Shown here one piece after another: positions 8,672 through 17,737 of a stretch of 44,835 bases of DNA. The notes under the pieces are model-generated. The model was not told the origin of the DNA. It did not search any database and saw only the letters and a program-made list of their open reading frames with translations. Made by a program: the position numbers and the translations under genes. This DNA comes from Candidatus Methanofastidiosum methylothiophilum. GTDB lineage: Archaea > Methanobacteriota_B > Thermococci > Methanofastidiosales > Methanofastidiosaceae. The stretch is from assembly GCA_001587575.1 (NCBI GenBank), contig LNJC01000007.1, positions 1 to 44,835 on the forward strand, read 5' to 3'. Positions within the stretch are counted from its first letter, which is position 1; each line of letters begins with the position of its first letter.

Positions 8672-10063
8672 CTAAGCTATTTCGTGTATTAAGTCTTTCA
8701 GACAATCTCTACCAAAAGGTTTTTCAATCAATAATTTGACAGAAGCTTTATTATTAGCTTCTTCTTTTATATCATTGTTTGAAAATGCAGTTATGAGAAC
8801 TCTAGTTGTAGATGGGCACCTTTCTTTTACCTTGCTTAAAAAAGTAATTCCGTCCATTCCAGGTAATCTATAATCAGCTATTACTATGTCAAAATTTGTT
8901 TCTTCGATCTTCTCTAAAGCCGATTCAGCAGTTTTTGCAATAATAACATTATTTATAAGACATTCATTTTTTATTTTTAAAAACAAACTAACTAATGTTT
9001 GAGGGTTGTCATCTACAATTAAAACATTTTTTGAACCTAGCTTAATATCCTCATCTGAAATAACCGGGGAATAAAAATCATTAGTTTCGTCTTCATTAGG
9101 GAATATTTCATTACTGTTTTTAGAAATAAAATTATTTTCTAAGTTGGAACTTTCTAGATTATTTTTCTCTAATTTAATATCAAACGATATTCCACCGGAT
9201 ATGTCATTTTTAAAATCTAAATTTTCTTTTTCAGGTGTATTAATTATATCCAATGCTCCATTCTTGTGTTGAAGCAATCTATCTATAGAAGCTAAATCAA
9301 TTTTTGAGTCGGAAGTATTTTGATTTATTTTAAAGTTTAAATTATCTTTGGAGAATTCTCCTCCAATTAGTTGTATAGTGATATGGACGTCTTTTTCATC
9401 TTCATATGTTTTAAAATGAAGTTCTCCTGAAGTAGTAAGCTCTAATATCTTTAATAATATGCAGATAATAATGTAATTCAATTTGTGAAAGTCAAAATTA
9501 ACTAAAGGCAAATCGTTGAAATCTTCCTTTATCGTATATTTATTTTTTAGCTGTTTTTGTGATATAATCATACTTGTATTAACAACTTCATTAACATCTA
9601 CTAAAGTTTGTTCTTCATCAAAGGAAACTATTTTTCTAAAAGCTTTAACGATTAGCTCTATTTTTCTCGCACTTTTCATGTTCAAAGTTAATAGTTTATC
9701 GAGATGATCAAATCTTGAATTCTCAAGGTTATTCTTAGAACATTGATCTTTCAATCTATTAATTTCTTCTTTTAGTATAGCAGTTAGAATATTTTGAGAC
9801 TTGATTGTATTATTAATATTTATTGTAGATAGTTTTTCTATATGATTAATTAGATTAAGATTTATTTTGTTTTCATTAGTTTCTTTTCTTATTTTTGTAA
9901 TTTCTTTCTGTAATAATTCGGTGCTAGCCATTGTAGAAGTTAGAGAGTTATTAATTTCATGAATTATCCCAGGAATTAAATCTAAGAAAATTATTAATTC
10001 TCTTGACAATTCTTCTTTTGAGGTATCTTTTTCTAAATACTCTTTATCGACAAGAGGTTTCAT
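8672..10063 (-). CDS. Histidine-kinase-like / response-regulator hybrid with degenerate ATPase domain
   Basis: A 463-residue signalling protein with no membrane segment. Residues about 22-60 resemble a dimerisation/phosphotransfer helix with H35 in a GIIHEINNSL box. The region where the ATP-binding domain should lie (about 165-300) has the outline of one (LNYIIICILLKILELTTSGE in place of the N box) but lacks the asparagine and the DxGxG and GxGLG glycine boxes. The C-terminal receiver domain (from about residue 343) is intact: acidic pair in VLIVDDNPQ, phospho-acceptor Asp in DIVIADYRLPGMDG, Thr in RVLITAF and K448 in LIEKPFG. It is likely a phospho-acceptor partner for another kinase, such as the broken PAS kinase at 2.6-4.4 kb (inference). 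Confidence 0.78.
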   Translation of the reverse strand: MKPLVDKEYLEKDTSKEELSRELIIFLDLIPGIIHEINNSLTSTMASTELLQKEITKIRKETNENKINLNLINHIEKLSTININNTIKSQNILTAILKEEINRLKDQCSKNNLENSRFDHLDKLLTLNMKSARKIELIVKAFRKIVSFDEEQTLVDVNEVVNTSMIISQKQLKNKYTIKEDFNDLPLVNFDFHKLNYIIICILLKILELTTSGELHFKTYEDEKDVHITIQLIGGEFSKDNLNFKINQNTSDSKIDLASIDRLLQHKNGALDIINTPEKENLDFKNDISGGISFDIKLEKNNLESSNLENNFISKNSNEIFPNEDETNDFYSPVISDEDIKLGSKNVLIVDDNPQTLVSLFLKIKNECLINNVIIAKTAESALEKIEETNFDIVIADYRLPGMDGITFLSKVKERCPSTTRVLITAFSNNDIKEEANNKASVKLLIEKPFGRDCLKDLIHEIA

Positions 10064-10351
10064 GGTAATTTTATTTCTACTCCTTTAATTATCTACATCT
10101 AATCAACTGTTTCCAAATAATATTAAACATCGGGAAACAATAAGTACAACTTATTATTAATATTCATATATATAAACTTTTCGTATTACTATTGAATATC
10201 AATATTTCAAATAATATTAAATTGTTGAAATAATTATTAGCAAATTTTAGTTTATTTATAAATAATTTATATTCTTTATATTTACTAATTTATGGAGATA
10301 AAATAACTATAAACCACAATATTTATAAAGAGTATTTATACCATATATTTT

Positions 10352-10660
10352 ATGACTTCCAATCAATACAATGATTTAGAATTAATAAATGAAGTCAAGA
10401 CACTAATCGATGAAGTTATAGACAAAGTGCCACAAAAAAAAGATATGAACATGTCAAATTTAAGCTCGCTCATTGTTTTTAGCTTGGGATGTATTATTGG
10501 ATTTGAATTGTTTGTTTTCAATCTTTTCTTGACATCTACTGTAATGCTTAGTATCATATTACTTGGATTCTTTTTTATAATGGGATTCCTAATGGGAATT
10601 TATATTGAAAAAGTTGATTCCTTAAATAAATCTTCTAATCCAATATATGTAAATTATTAG
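10352..10660 (+). CDS. Small two-helix membrane protein, unknown
   Basis: A 102-residue protein. The first about 40 residues are charged and helical (ELINEVKTLIDEVIDKVPQK), then come two hydrophobic segments at about 45-65 and 67-90 separated by a short turn, and a short polar tail. No family is recognised; the layout resembles other small inner-membrane proteins with a cytoplasmic amphipathic helix. It lies 42 nt upstream of the isopentenyl phosphate kinase gene on the same strand. The 288 bp before it (10064-10351) are very AT-rich with no other feature seen. Confidence 0.65.
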   Translation: MTSNQYNDLELINEVKTLIDEVIDKVPQKKDMNMSNLSSLIVFSLGCIIGFELFVFNLFLTSTVMLSIILLGFFFIMGFLMGIYIEKVDSLNKSSNPIYVNY

Positions 10661-10702
10661 CCCAATAGGAAACTTTTTATTAACAATCAAATATTATTCT
10701 TT

Positions 10703-11485
10703 ATGATTATTATAAAAGCAGGCGGTTCGGCAATTACAAAAAAAAGCGAAGATTTTACCCCAAATATGGAAGTAATTTCTAATCTTGCTCAAGAGATCAA
10801 AGAGGCAGGAAGAGTATCCATCCTTGTTCATGGTGCTGGATCTTATGGGCACCCGATTGCAAAGAAATATTCTCTAGGGAAAGGTTATTTTGATGATTAC
10901 CAACTTAAAGGATTTTCTGAAACAAGAGCCAGTGTTAGTGAACTTGACAGCATAGTTCTAAAATCTCTTATGAAAAATGGACTAACTCCTGTTAAAATAG
11001 GCACTTTTTCAAATTTTATCACATCTAATGGTAGAATTGTTGAATTCCATAAAGAACCTCTACTAAGAGCTATTGAACTTGGGCTATTACCTGTGTTTAC
11101 TGGCGATTTAGTCTTTGATAGAACTAGAGTTTTCTCAATATTATCGGGAGATCAAATAGTCTCATATCTATCAAGATTGTTAAAACCTTCAAGAGTTGTA
11201 TTTGGGACTGATGTCGATGGCATATATACAGGAGATCCAAAGAAAGAAAATGTCAAGTTGATTGATACAGTTACAGAAGAAAATATTAAAGAAGTATTTA
11301 AGTTTGCGAAAGATACTGGAGACGCTTCTGGCGGTATGGAAGGTAAACTATCTGAGATATTACCCATATTTGATATGGGTATTGAGATAGATGTTATTAA
11401 TTTAACTAAAAAAGGTAATTTAGCTGAAACACTTAGGGGAAATGTAAAAGGAACTGTAATAAAAAAGAAGAATATCTCAAAATAA
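10703..11485 (+). CDS. Isopentenyl phosphate kinase
   Basis: A 260-residue enzyme of the amino acid kinase superfamily that phosphorylates isopentenyl phosphate to isopentenyl diphosphate, the last step of the archaeal mevalonate variants. The N-terminus has the IIIKAGGSAIT glycine loop with Lys5; HGAGSYGHP carries the family-specific histidine (H50) that separates this enzyme from acetylglutamate and aspartate kinases. GDLVFD, SGDQIVSYLS, FGTDVDGIYTGDP and GDASGGMEGKL follow in the usual order. The length matches characterised archaeal enzymes. It feeds the lipid pathway that includes carS elsewhere in this window, but no other mevalonate-pathway gene is adjacent. Confidence 0.92.
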   Translation: MIIIKAGGSAITKKSEDFTPNMEVISNLAQEIKEAGRVSILVHGAGSYGHPIAKKYSLGKGYFDDYQLKGFSETRASVSELDSIVLKSLMKNGLTPVKIGTFSNFITSNGRIVEFHKEPLLRAIELGLLPVFTGDLVFDRTRVFSILSGDQIVSYLSRLLKPSRVVFGTDVDGIYTGDPKKENVKLIDTVTEENIKEVFKFAKDTGDASGGMEGKLSEILPIFDMGIEIDVINLTKKGNLAETLRGNVKGTVIKKKNISK

Positions 11486-11547
11486 GTATTATTAGTCTAA
11501 TAAATATTTATTTTATTTTTGTTAAAGTAAAAAAATACGCTCCAAAT

Positions 11548-11557
11548 TTATATAATA
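11548..11557 (+). promoter_or_regulatory. TATA box of the radical SAM gene
   Basis: TTTATATAAT centred about 26 nt before the ATG at 11578. There is no Shine-Dalgarno before that ATG, so the transcript is probably leaderless. Confidence 0.55.
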
Positions 11558-11577
11558 AGTGTTATTAACATTTATTT

Positions 11578-12816
11578 ATGACTTCCCTCGAAAAAATAAT
11601 TCATCTTACCACCCAAAGTGAATATGACTGTATGGGTGATGAGGGGAGGATATTTGATGGTATTGACTTATCCAAAGTAGACGTATTGGGTCAAGGAACT
11701 AAACACGATATTTGTACCTCCTCTTCAACTAAAAGAATCGTAAATCAGAATGAAGCTTTAGGTTATGTGACACGTTCTGGCATCTGCCATTCCTTTACTG
11801 CAAATGGCCGCTGCGTTTCTATGTTCAAAACTCTATTCACCAATTATTGTACCCATGATTGCAAATACTGCCAAAATTCTACAGAATTTAAAAGGAATAA
11901 AACTATATATTCGTATACGCCCGAAGAATTAGCAAGAATAACAATATCCCTTTACAAAGGAAATTACATAGAAGGTCTATTCTTAAGCTCTGGGATCAGT
12001 TCTGATGAAAATCTGACAACTGAAAAAATGTTAGAAACTCTAAAGATATTAAAGGAAAAGTATAATTTTGCAGGATACATACATTTTAAAGTATTACCGG
12101 GTGTTTCATATGAATACATCAAACAAGCTTCTGAAATGGCGGATAGGTTAAGTGTAAATATAGAAACTCCTTCTAACAATTATCTTTCAGAATTAAGCAG
12201 CACAAAGAATTATGTAAAGGATATACTAAAACGACAATATTATATAAAAAAATTGGAAATTAAAAAAGAGCTTCCTGCAGGTCAGACTACCCAACTTGTT
12301 GTAGGGGCGTGTGGAGAAAGTGACTTTGATATATTCAAAAGAGTTCTTAAAGAATACGAAGAAATGATGCTAAAAAGAGTTTATTATTCTGTATTTAATC
12401 CCGTTCCAGGTACTTCTTTAGAGGATATAAATGCTCAACCGACATGGAGAGAACATAGATTGTATCAAATGGATTGGTTATATCGAGTTTATAGTTTCTC
12501 TGAAAAGGAAATTAAGATAGCTTTTGATGAAGAAGGCTTTCTTAATAATAAAGACCCAAAGTTATACATTGCATTGAATACTCTTGATTCGGGTGTTGAT
12601 CCCAATGAAGCTTCTTATGATGAGCTCTTGAGAGTTCCAGGAATAGGTCCTAAAAGTGCTTACAGAATTGTTAACTACAGAAAAAAAAATAAAATTTACA
12701 AAAGAGAGCAGTTGCAAAACTTAGGGGTCAGAACAAAAAATGCTACCCCGTTTTTAAAAATCAATGGGACAGAATACTCAAGAATTGATAGGTGGATTGA
12801 ATGTCAGACTCAATGA
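11578..12816 (+). CDS. Radical SAM protein of putative DNA modification/repair (TIGR03916-type)
   Basis: A 412-residue radical SAM enzyme. The Fe-S/SAM motif is C91-x3-C95-x2-C98 within NYCTHDCKYCQNS, set after the family-typical GICHSFTANGRC stretch. The C-terminal region carries a helix-hairpin-helix DNA-binding motif (DELLRVPGIGPKSAYRIV, about residues 343-360) and a second one reading REQLQNLGV. This arrangement fits the family annotated as putative DNA modification/repair radical SAM protein, which travels with a DUF4130 partner linked to uracil-DNA glycosylase-like proteins; the reaction is unknown. The next gene overlaps its last 16 nt and is that partner. Expression looks leaderless. 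Confidence 0.88.
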   Translation: MTSLEKIIHLTTQSEYDCMGDEGRIFDGIDLSKVDVLGQGTKHDICTSSSTKRIVNQNEALGYVTRSGICHSFTANGRCVSMFKTLFTNYCTHDCKYCQNSTEFKRNKTIYSYTPEELARITISLYKGNYIEGLFLSSGISSDENLTTEKMLETLKILKEKYNFAGYIHFKVLPGVSYEYIKQASEMADRLSVNIETPSNNYLSELSSTKNYVKDILKRQYYIKKLEIKKELPAGQTTQLVVGACGESDFDIFKRVLKEYEEMMLKRVYYSVFNPVPGTSLEDINAQPTWREHRLYQMDWLYRVYSFSEKEIKIAFDEEGFLNNKDPKLYIALNTLDSGVDPNEASYDELLRVPGIGPKSAYRIVNYRKKNKIYKREQLQNLGVRTKNATPFLKINGTEYSRIDRWIECQTQ

Positions 12817-13403
12817 GCGTGTCAGATTATCTTCTAATGAACAAAAATGTTTCTCCAATTCTCATAGAAACATCAAAGAAACTATCGTGGCATGAATTGA
12901 ATATTTCTGCAGACCCTGAAATAGTAAAAATTAGGAGAAAGGTGGGCGAAGTAAGATCAGAAATACATAGAACGAGAGGATTTGTTAGATTTAACTCAAT
13001 TAACGATAAGATACTTTTTGGGTATATGAAGCCTGAACATAAAATAGGAAGAATGGTCACAGATATTTTTGCCAGAAGATTTCAAAAGAATATGGTAATA
13101 TTGGGAAATGAGGGTAAAGTTTGGATATCTTACTATTCTGAAAAAACCTATAAAAGATATGAGGATTCAACAAGTCTAAACGAAACTCTTGAAAAAATAA
13201 AGAACATACTTGGATCTGATAATGAGTTAGACATATCAAAAATTTGGGAAGTTTACTACGATTCACAGTATATAAAAGAAAGAGAAAATCATAAACTATT
13301 CTATAAAAACATGCCGAAAAAATATCTTAAACCTGCCGGTAATAATATAGAAATTAGATTGAATACTAAAACCTTAGATGAGTATTTTTATCCCGATAAA
13401 TAA
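12801..13403 (+). CDS. DUF4130 partner of the radical SAM protein (TIGR03915-type)
   Basis: A 200-residue protein whose start lies inside the last codons of the radical SAM gene (16-nt overlap), implying coupled translation. Recognisable features are EIHRTRGFVRFNSINDKILF, GYMKPEHKIGRMVTDIFARR, a basic FQKNMVILGNEGK turn and the C-terminal YKNMPKKYLKP. This matches the DUF4130 family described as a putative DNA metabolism protein linked to radical SAM enzymes. In many bacteria the domain is fused or adjacent to a uracil-DNA-glycosylase-like domain; here it stands alone and no glycosylase is in the neighbourhood. Confidence 0.87.
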   Translation: MSDSMSVSDYLLMNKNVSPILIETSKKLSWHELNISADPEIVKIRRKVGEVRSEIHRTRGFVRFNSINDKILFGYMKPEHKIGRMVTDIFARRFQKNMVILGNEGKVWISYYSEKTYKRYEDSTSLNETLEKIKNILGSDNELDISKIWEVYYDSQYIKERENHKLFYKNMPKKYLKPAGNNIEIRLNTKTLDEYFYPDK

Positions 13404-13420
13404 AATTAAAATTAATAAAA

Positions 13421-14059
13421 TTAAGATTTTAGAATATTGAGGATATCTTTTGTAACTTCATTAATATTTTTCTTACCATCTACATTTTTTATTTTTAGTT
13501 TATAGTATTCTATCAGCGGAGCAGTTTGTTTTCTGTAAACTTCAAGCCTATTCCTTATGACCTCTTCTTTGTCATCATCTCTTTGATGAAGTTTTAAGCC
13601 ACAAGAATCACATGTCATTTCCTTCTTAGGTTTCTTAAAAATAAGATTGTATACCTCTCCGCAATTAGAACATGACATCCTTTTAGATATTCTATCAATA
13701 ATTTCTTCATCAGGTACATCGATGTTAATTATATAGTCCAAGAATATATTCATTTTCTGTAATAAATCATCTAATGCTTCGGCTTGTGCGATAGTTCTAG
13801 GAAATCCATCAAGTAAGAATCCCTTTTTACAATCAGCTTCTAAGAACCTATCTTTTATCATATCAATTATAATCTTATCAGGTACAAGACGGCCAGAATC
13901 CATATATTCTTTTGCTGCCAATCCTATCTCTGTACCTCTTTTTACATTGCTTCTTAGTATATCCCCAGTAGAGATATGGGGTATGTCAAAACTCTTACAA
14001 ATAATTTCGGCCTGTGTTCCTTTACCGCAACCAGGTGGGCCTAAAAGAATTATTCTCAT
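13421..14059 (-). CDS. adk: Adenylate kinase, long zinc-LID type
   Basis: A 212-residue cytoplasmic nucleotide kinase (ATP + AMP to 2 ADP). The P loop is GPPGCGKGT (residues 7-15); the AMP site (STGDILRSNV), DGFPRTIAQAE and the LID follow. The LID carries a four-cysteine zinc site, C130-x2-C133 and C150-x2-C153, and the C-terminal arginines lie in DDDKEEVIRNRLEVYRKQT. This is the bacterial-type long kinase, not the trimeric AdkA form common in many archaea, so the gene probably came from bacteria at some stage (inference). It sits 39 nt downstream of the xerA-like gene on the same strand. Confidence 0.94.
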   Translation of the reverse strand: MRIILLGPPGCGKGTQAEIICKSFDIPHISTGDILRSNVKRGTEIGLAAKEYMDSGRLVPDKIIIDMIKDRFLEADCKKGFLLDGFPRTIAQAEALDDLLQKMNIFLDYIINIDVPDEEIIDRISKRMSCSNCGEVYNLIFKKPKKEMTCDSCGLKLHQRDDDKEEVIRNRLEVYRKQTAPLIEYYKLKIKNVDGKKNINEVTKDILNILKS

Positions 14060-14098
14060 TAAAACACCAATTAGGAATTTTTATAGTTGTTTTTAAAG

Positions 14099-14917
14099 TT
14101 ATTCTTTTGATAAAGGGTGGGCTTTATCATAAACTTTCTTTCTTCTTTCATCTGTTACATGGGTATATATCTGTGTGGTGGATAGATTAGAATGCCCCAG
14201 TAGCTCTTTAATAACTACTATGTCTGCATCTCCCTCAAGCATGTGCGTTGCAAATGAATGTCTTAACACATGAGGCGTGACTTTCTTTTCAATCCCTGCT
14301 TCTTTGGAGTATTTATTAATTAACCATTGAATTGTTCTTGCGGATATTCTATCAGCATGATTACTTAAAAAAAGAGCTTCGTTTGCGTCATTTCTCTCAG
14401 AAAGATATTGTTCTAGCATTTCTCTAGTTTTAGAATCAACAAAAACTATTCTATCTTTAGATCCTTTACCAGATACAACATGAATAGATTCAGTTTTAAT
14501 ATCATTTTTATTTAGTTTAACTAGCTCCGATACTCTTAAACCCGTTGAATATAATAATCTAATAAGGCATTTGTCCCTTAACCTATCTGGTATTTCTAGC
14601 AAAATCTTTATTTCCTCTCTGGTCAAAAATTTGGGTAATGGCTTAGATAATTTAGGTAACATCACTTTGTCTGCAATATCAATATTTTGATATCTAAAAT
14701 AAGAACGTAAAGCGTTAAGATGCCTGTGTATAGTTCTATTACTTGCATTTTTTTCATTTTTAAGATATATCATGTATCTTTTAATGTCTTGTTCAGTTAT
14801 ATTTTCAGGGATTTTATTAGTATAGTCGAGAAAATTAGACAGCGTATACCCATAATTTCTAATTGTATTTTTAGATTGGCCACGAAGTTCTAATTCCATC
14901 AGATAATCCTCAAGCAT
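14099..14917 (-). CDS. xerA: XerA-type tyrosine recombinase
   Basis: A 272-residue site-specific recombinase, likely for resolving chromosome dimers at a dif-like site as archaeal XerA does. Residues 1-85 form the SAM-like core-binding domain (LRGQSKNTIRNYGYTLSNFL). The catalytic set is complete: R128 in STGLRVSEL, K151 in SGKGSKDR, H216 and R219 in PHVLRHSFATHML, H242 in LLGHSNLST and the nucleophile Y251 in TQIYTHV. Its compact length and host-like AT-rich composition separate it from the zinc-ribbon integrase at 42.5 kb. A TATA box about 25 nt before the ATG suggests a leaderless transcript divergent from the EamA gene. Confidence 0.9.
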   Translation of the reverse strand: MLEDYLMELELRGQSKNTIRNYGYTLSNFLDYTNKIPENITEQDIKRYMIYLKNEKNASNRTIHRHLNALRSYFRYQNIDIADKVMLPKLSKPLPKFLTREEIKILLEIPDRLRDKCLIRLLYSTGLRVSELVKLNKNDIKTESIHVVSGKGSKDRIVFVDSKTREMLEQYLSERNDANEALFLSNHADRISARTIQWLINKYSKEAGIEKKVTPHVLRHSFATHMLEGDADIVVIKELLGHSNLSTTQIYTHVTDERRKKVYDKAHPLSKE

Positions 14918-14936
14918 GAACTAAATTATTAAAAGA

Positions 14937-14946
14937 CATATATAAC
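14937..14946 (-). promoter_or_regulatory. TATA box of the xerA-like gene
   Basis: GTTATATATG on the minus strand, centred about 25 nt before the ATG at 14917. Together with the TATA box at 14971-14979 it fills the 81-bp divergent spacer. Confidence 0.5.
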
Positions 14947-14970
14947 TTTTGCGCATAATTAATTAAAGAC

Positions 14971-14979
14971 TTATAAATA
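14971..14979 (+). promoter_or_regulatory. TATA box of the EamA transporter gene
   Basis: TTATAAATA centred 24-26 nt before the ATG at 14999, with no Shine-Dalgarno in between, as expected for a leaderless archaeal transcript. Confidence 0.5.
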
Positions 14980-14998
14980 GGACATACTACCACATCAC

Positions 14999-15853
14999 AT
15001 GCTAGTGCCTTATCTCGCCCTAATTGGAAGAATTATTTTACTAGGTGGGGAACGAATATTAGTAAAAAAATTAGGGGAGAAATCTGACAGTGTTAGTGGG
15101 ACATTCTTATTTTTTGGGATTGGAACAATATTCTTAATTCCTCTGCTTTTTTTTGTAGAAGTTTCTCTTAATGCTTCAATCCTATTTTATGTAACGTTAA
15201 GTAGTTTTGTATATTCAATCGCATTTTTTTTATATGTAAAATCACTATCCGAAGGAGAAGCCTCTCTTGTTAGCCCATTATATAACTTCAATGTATTCTT
15301 CCTATTGATATTGGCAGTAACATTCCTAAATGAAAAATTAACAATTTTCAAGATACTAGGACTAGTATTCTTATTCTATGGAGTTTCTTTTCTAAATAGA
15401 AAAAGTAGCCTAATAGAATCTTTTAAAGCGATATTTTTGGATAAATCCTGCCAGTATATGATAATGGCTTCATTATTAATTGCAGTAGGGAGAACTATTG
15501 ATGGAAATGCAATAAAGTTTACAAATCCAATGCTTTATGCTTTTTACCTTAATCTTGGAATCTCTCTTTTCTTATTATTATACATACTAGCTAGAAGAAA
15601 TATATCTACCACCATTAATTTATTTAAAGAAAAAAGAAAGGTTGCTACTTTAAGCGGGGGATTGAATGCATATTCCTACTTATTTTTATTGATAGCATTC
15701 ACAGGTATAGAAGTTAGTATTGCTGAACCGGCTTCTATGACTGCTATGATAATAACTGTAATTTTGGCAGGAAGAATCCTTAAAGAGAATATTAAAGAAA
15801 GACTTCTAGGTGTAATAATAATGCTTATTGGATTATGGTTATTATTTTTATAA
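14999..15853 (+). CDS. EamA/DMT-family transporter
   Basis: A 284-residue membrane protein with about ten hydrophobic segments and an internal duplication, the layout of drug/metabolite transporter (EamA) proteins. The first half ends in LNEKLTIFKILGLVFLFYG and the second in RILKENIKERLLGVIIMLIG, the matching positions of the two repeats. Substrates of this family range from amino acids to metabolites and cannot be read from the sequence. It is divergent from xerA and stands alone; the 246 bp after it hold no convincing gene. Confidence 0.82.
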   Translation: MLVPYLALIGRIILLGGERILVKKLGEKSDSVSGTFLFFGIGTIFLIPLLFFVEVSLNASILFYVTLSSFVYSIAFFLYVKSLSEGEASLVSPLYNFNVFFLLILAVTFLNEKLTIFKILGLVFLFYGVSFLNRKSSLIESFKAIFLDKSCQYMIMASLLIAVGRTIDGNAIKFTNPMLYAFYLNLGISLFLLLYILARRNISTTINLFKEKRKVATLSGGLNAYSYLFLLIAFTGIEVSIAEPASMTAMIITVILAGRILKENIKERLLGVIIMLIGLWLLFL

Positions 15854-16099
15854 TTTAGCCCATAATACTAATAGTTATTACTATACCTGATTATCCCCCT
15901 ACAATAAATCTGTTATTAAGCAATTAGAAAAGAAGATTTATCTGTGAAATGATATTAAGATTCATGAATAAAACAATAGCATATATTGAAGTAAGACGAA
16001 AGAAAAATGAAAACGCTTCAATAAGATTTAAAACCTAGTTTATTAATTTTCGTTATATATAGATTTAGTCTTTACAATTATATGCTTGGGGGCTAAGGA

Positions 16100-17686
16100 T
16101 TGGTTAGAAAAAAAAAGGTGCCACTATCCTTTTGGGAAGAACAGCTTGCAAAAGAGAAACTGGATAATAAAGATCCTGAAAGAGTTAAGTTCATCAGAAA
16201 TGTACTTATTTCTGAGTATACTTCTCTTTACGAAAAATTTTTGGATAAAGGAAATTATAAAAAAACTAATGAGATTAATGATAAAATCCATGAACTAAAG
16301 AAAGAAATAGACGTTAGCTCAAAAGAGGAAGTAGTTTGGCTGTTCGAAAAAAAAGCTCTTGATTATCTTCAAAAATCTTCCTATGATGAAGCCATTTCAT
16401 ATTTCAAAATAGCTTTAGAAAAATCATTGGTTATCCCAACAATTAAACCTGAAGAAATAAGAAATATAAAAGAAAGTCTAAAAAAAGCTTATTTTGAAAA
16501 AGGCTCTTTTTATTTAAATCAGGATAAATTTGATGACGCTATTTCAGCGTTTAGAAAAATACTAGAGTTTTGCGTTGAAAATAGTGGGAAAAAATCAGAG
16601 GAAACTAAAGATGCTTTAAACAGCCTAATAATTTGTTACAATCAAAAGGGAGAATATCTTGCAAAAAGAGAGAGATTTGAAGATGCTATAAACACCATTG
16701 ATAAAGCTATAGAAATTACTAACGATATGGGTATTGAAACAGAAACTGCAAAATCGGCTAAAAAAAACATTGCAAAGATCCAAACATTATTTGCTTTCAA
16801 TCAAATAGACAAGGGATTGTACGATTCCGCTATCAATCATCTTAAAAGAATTCTAGATATGTCTTTAGAGATATATGGAAATGACTCTGAAGAATACATT
16901 GAAGCTAAGAATAATCTACTTAAGGGATACAATGCAAAAGGTAGAAATCTTCTTGAAAAGAGCCGATATGACGAAGCTATTTCTGCATTTGAGAAATCCG
17001 TTGAATTGTCAAAAGATGGAAAGACCCACTATTCTAGATATCTTAATGACTCTATTGATGGAATAATTAAATCATATTACCAAAAATCATCAGTTTATGA
17101 AGAATATGGCAAGTACGAAGAAGCTATTTCTAATTTGGAGAAGGCATTAAAGATCGCAACAAAATATCAAGTCAATAAAATAAGGACTAGTTATATTACA
17201 GATAAATTATTTCTAATATTAAAAACACAGTACGAATCTGCATCAAGAAATTATAATACTCAACAGATGAGAGAAATACTAGACATTGCTTTGAATCTAA
17301 TACGAAGTGGTTATAACTCTATAAATTTTGATGAAAATACCATAAGAATATATTTTGAAAAAATAAGAAATCAGAAGACTGAAGAGGGTCAGAGAAGGAC
17401 TAAAGAAGAATATCAAGAACGAAAAAGAGAGGAAGGGAAGGAAAAACAAGAAAAGAAAAAAAGTATTGTCGACGAGATATCAATTAAAGAACTACTTATC
17501 AAATTTGAACTAGAAGATAATGGTGATATAACTAAAGAAATAATAAAAGAACAATATAGATACTGGGTTGATCTTTTACACCCTGATAAAAATATAAATA
17601 AAAGCGATGCCACTATAAAAAAGGCTGAAGAGAAATTAAAAGAGATAAATATAATCTACAAAAAGTTAATTGAGCATTATCCATGA
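16100..17686 (+). CDS. TPR-repeat protein with C-terminal J domain
   Basis: A 528-residue soluble protein. Residues about 60-400 are a chain of TPR-like helical hairpins (SSYDEAISYFKIALEKS, QDKFDDAISAFRKIL, RERFEDAINTIDKAIE, KSRYDEAISAFEKSVE, YGKYEEAISNLEKALK). A highly charged linker (about 420-455) follows, and the last about 70 residues resemble a DnaJ J domain with the diagnostic HPD tripeptide at 494-496 (DLLHPDKNINKSD) and a closing helix. J domains stimulate Hsp70/DnaK, so this may be a co-chaperone that collects clients by its TPRs. The start is a TTG with GGGGG seven nt upstream; the ATG at 16082 dies after four codons. Confidence 0.83.
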   Translation: MVRKKKVPLSFWEEQLAKEKLDNKDPERVKFIRNVLISEYTSLYEKFLDKGNYKKTNEINDKIHELKKEIDVSSKEEVVWLFEKKALDYLQKSSYDEAISYFKIALEKSLVIPTIKPEEIRNIKESLKKAYFEKGSFYLNQDKFDDAISAFRKILEFCVENSGKKSEETKDALNSLIICYNQKGEYLAKRERFEDAINTIDKAIEITNDMGIETETAKSAKKNIAKIQTLFAFNQIDKGLYDSAINHLKRILDMSLEIYGNDSEEYIEAKNNLLKGYNAKGRNLLEKSRYDEAISAFEKSVELSKDGKTHYSRYLNDSIDGIIKSYYQKSSVYEEYGKYEEAISNLEKALKIATKYQVNKIRTSYITDKLFLILKTQYESASRNYNTQQMREILDIALNLIRSGYNSINFDENTIRIYFEKIRNQKTEEGQRRTKEEYQERKREEGKEKQEKKKSIVDEISIKELLIKFELEDNGDITKEIIKEQYRYWVDLLHPDKNINKSDATIKKAEEKLKEINIIYKKLIEHYP

Positions 17687-17737
17687 AAATGAATTCTCTA
17701 TCAGTTTAACATTTTTCATATGAATATTTTCAGAATA

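Noticed and set aside
15964..16038. A 24-codon frame starting MNKTIAYIEVRRKKNE before the TPR-J gene
   Set aside because: Too short, no ribosome site and no conserved pattern that I can confirm.
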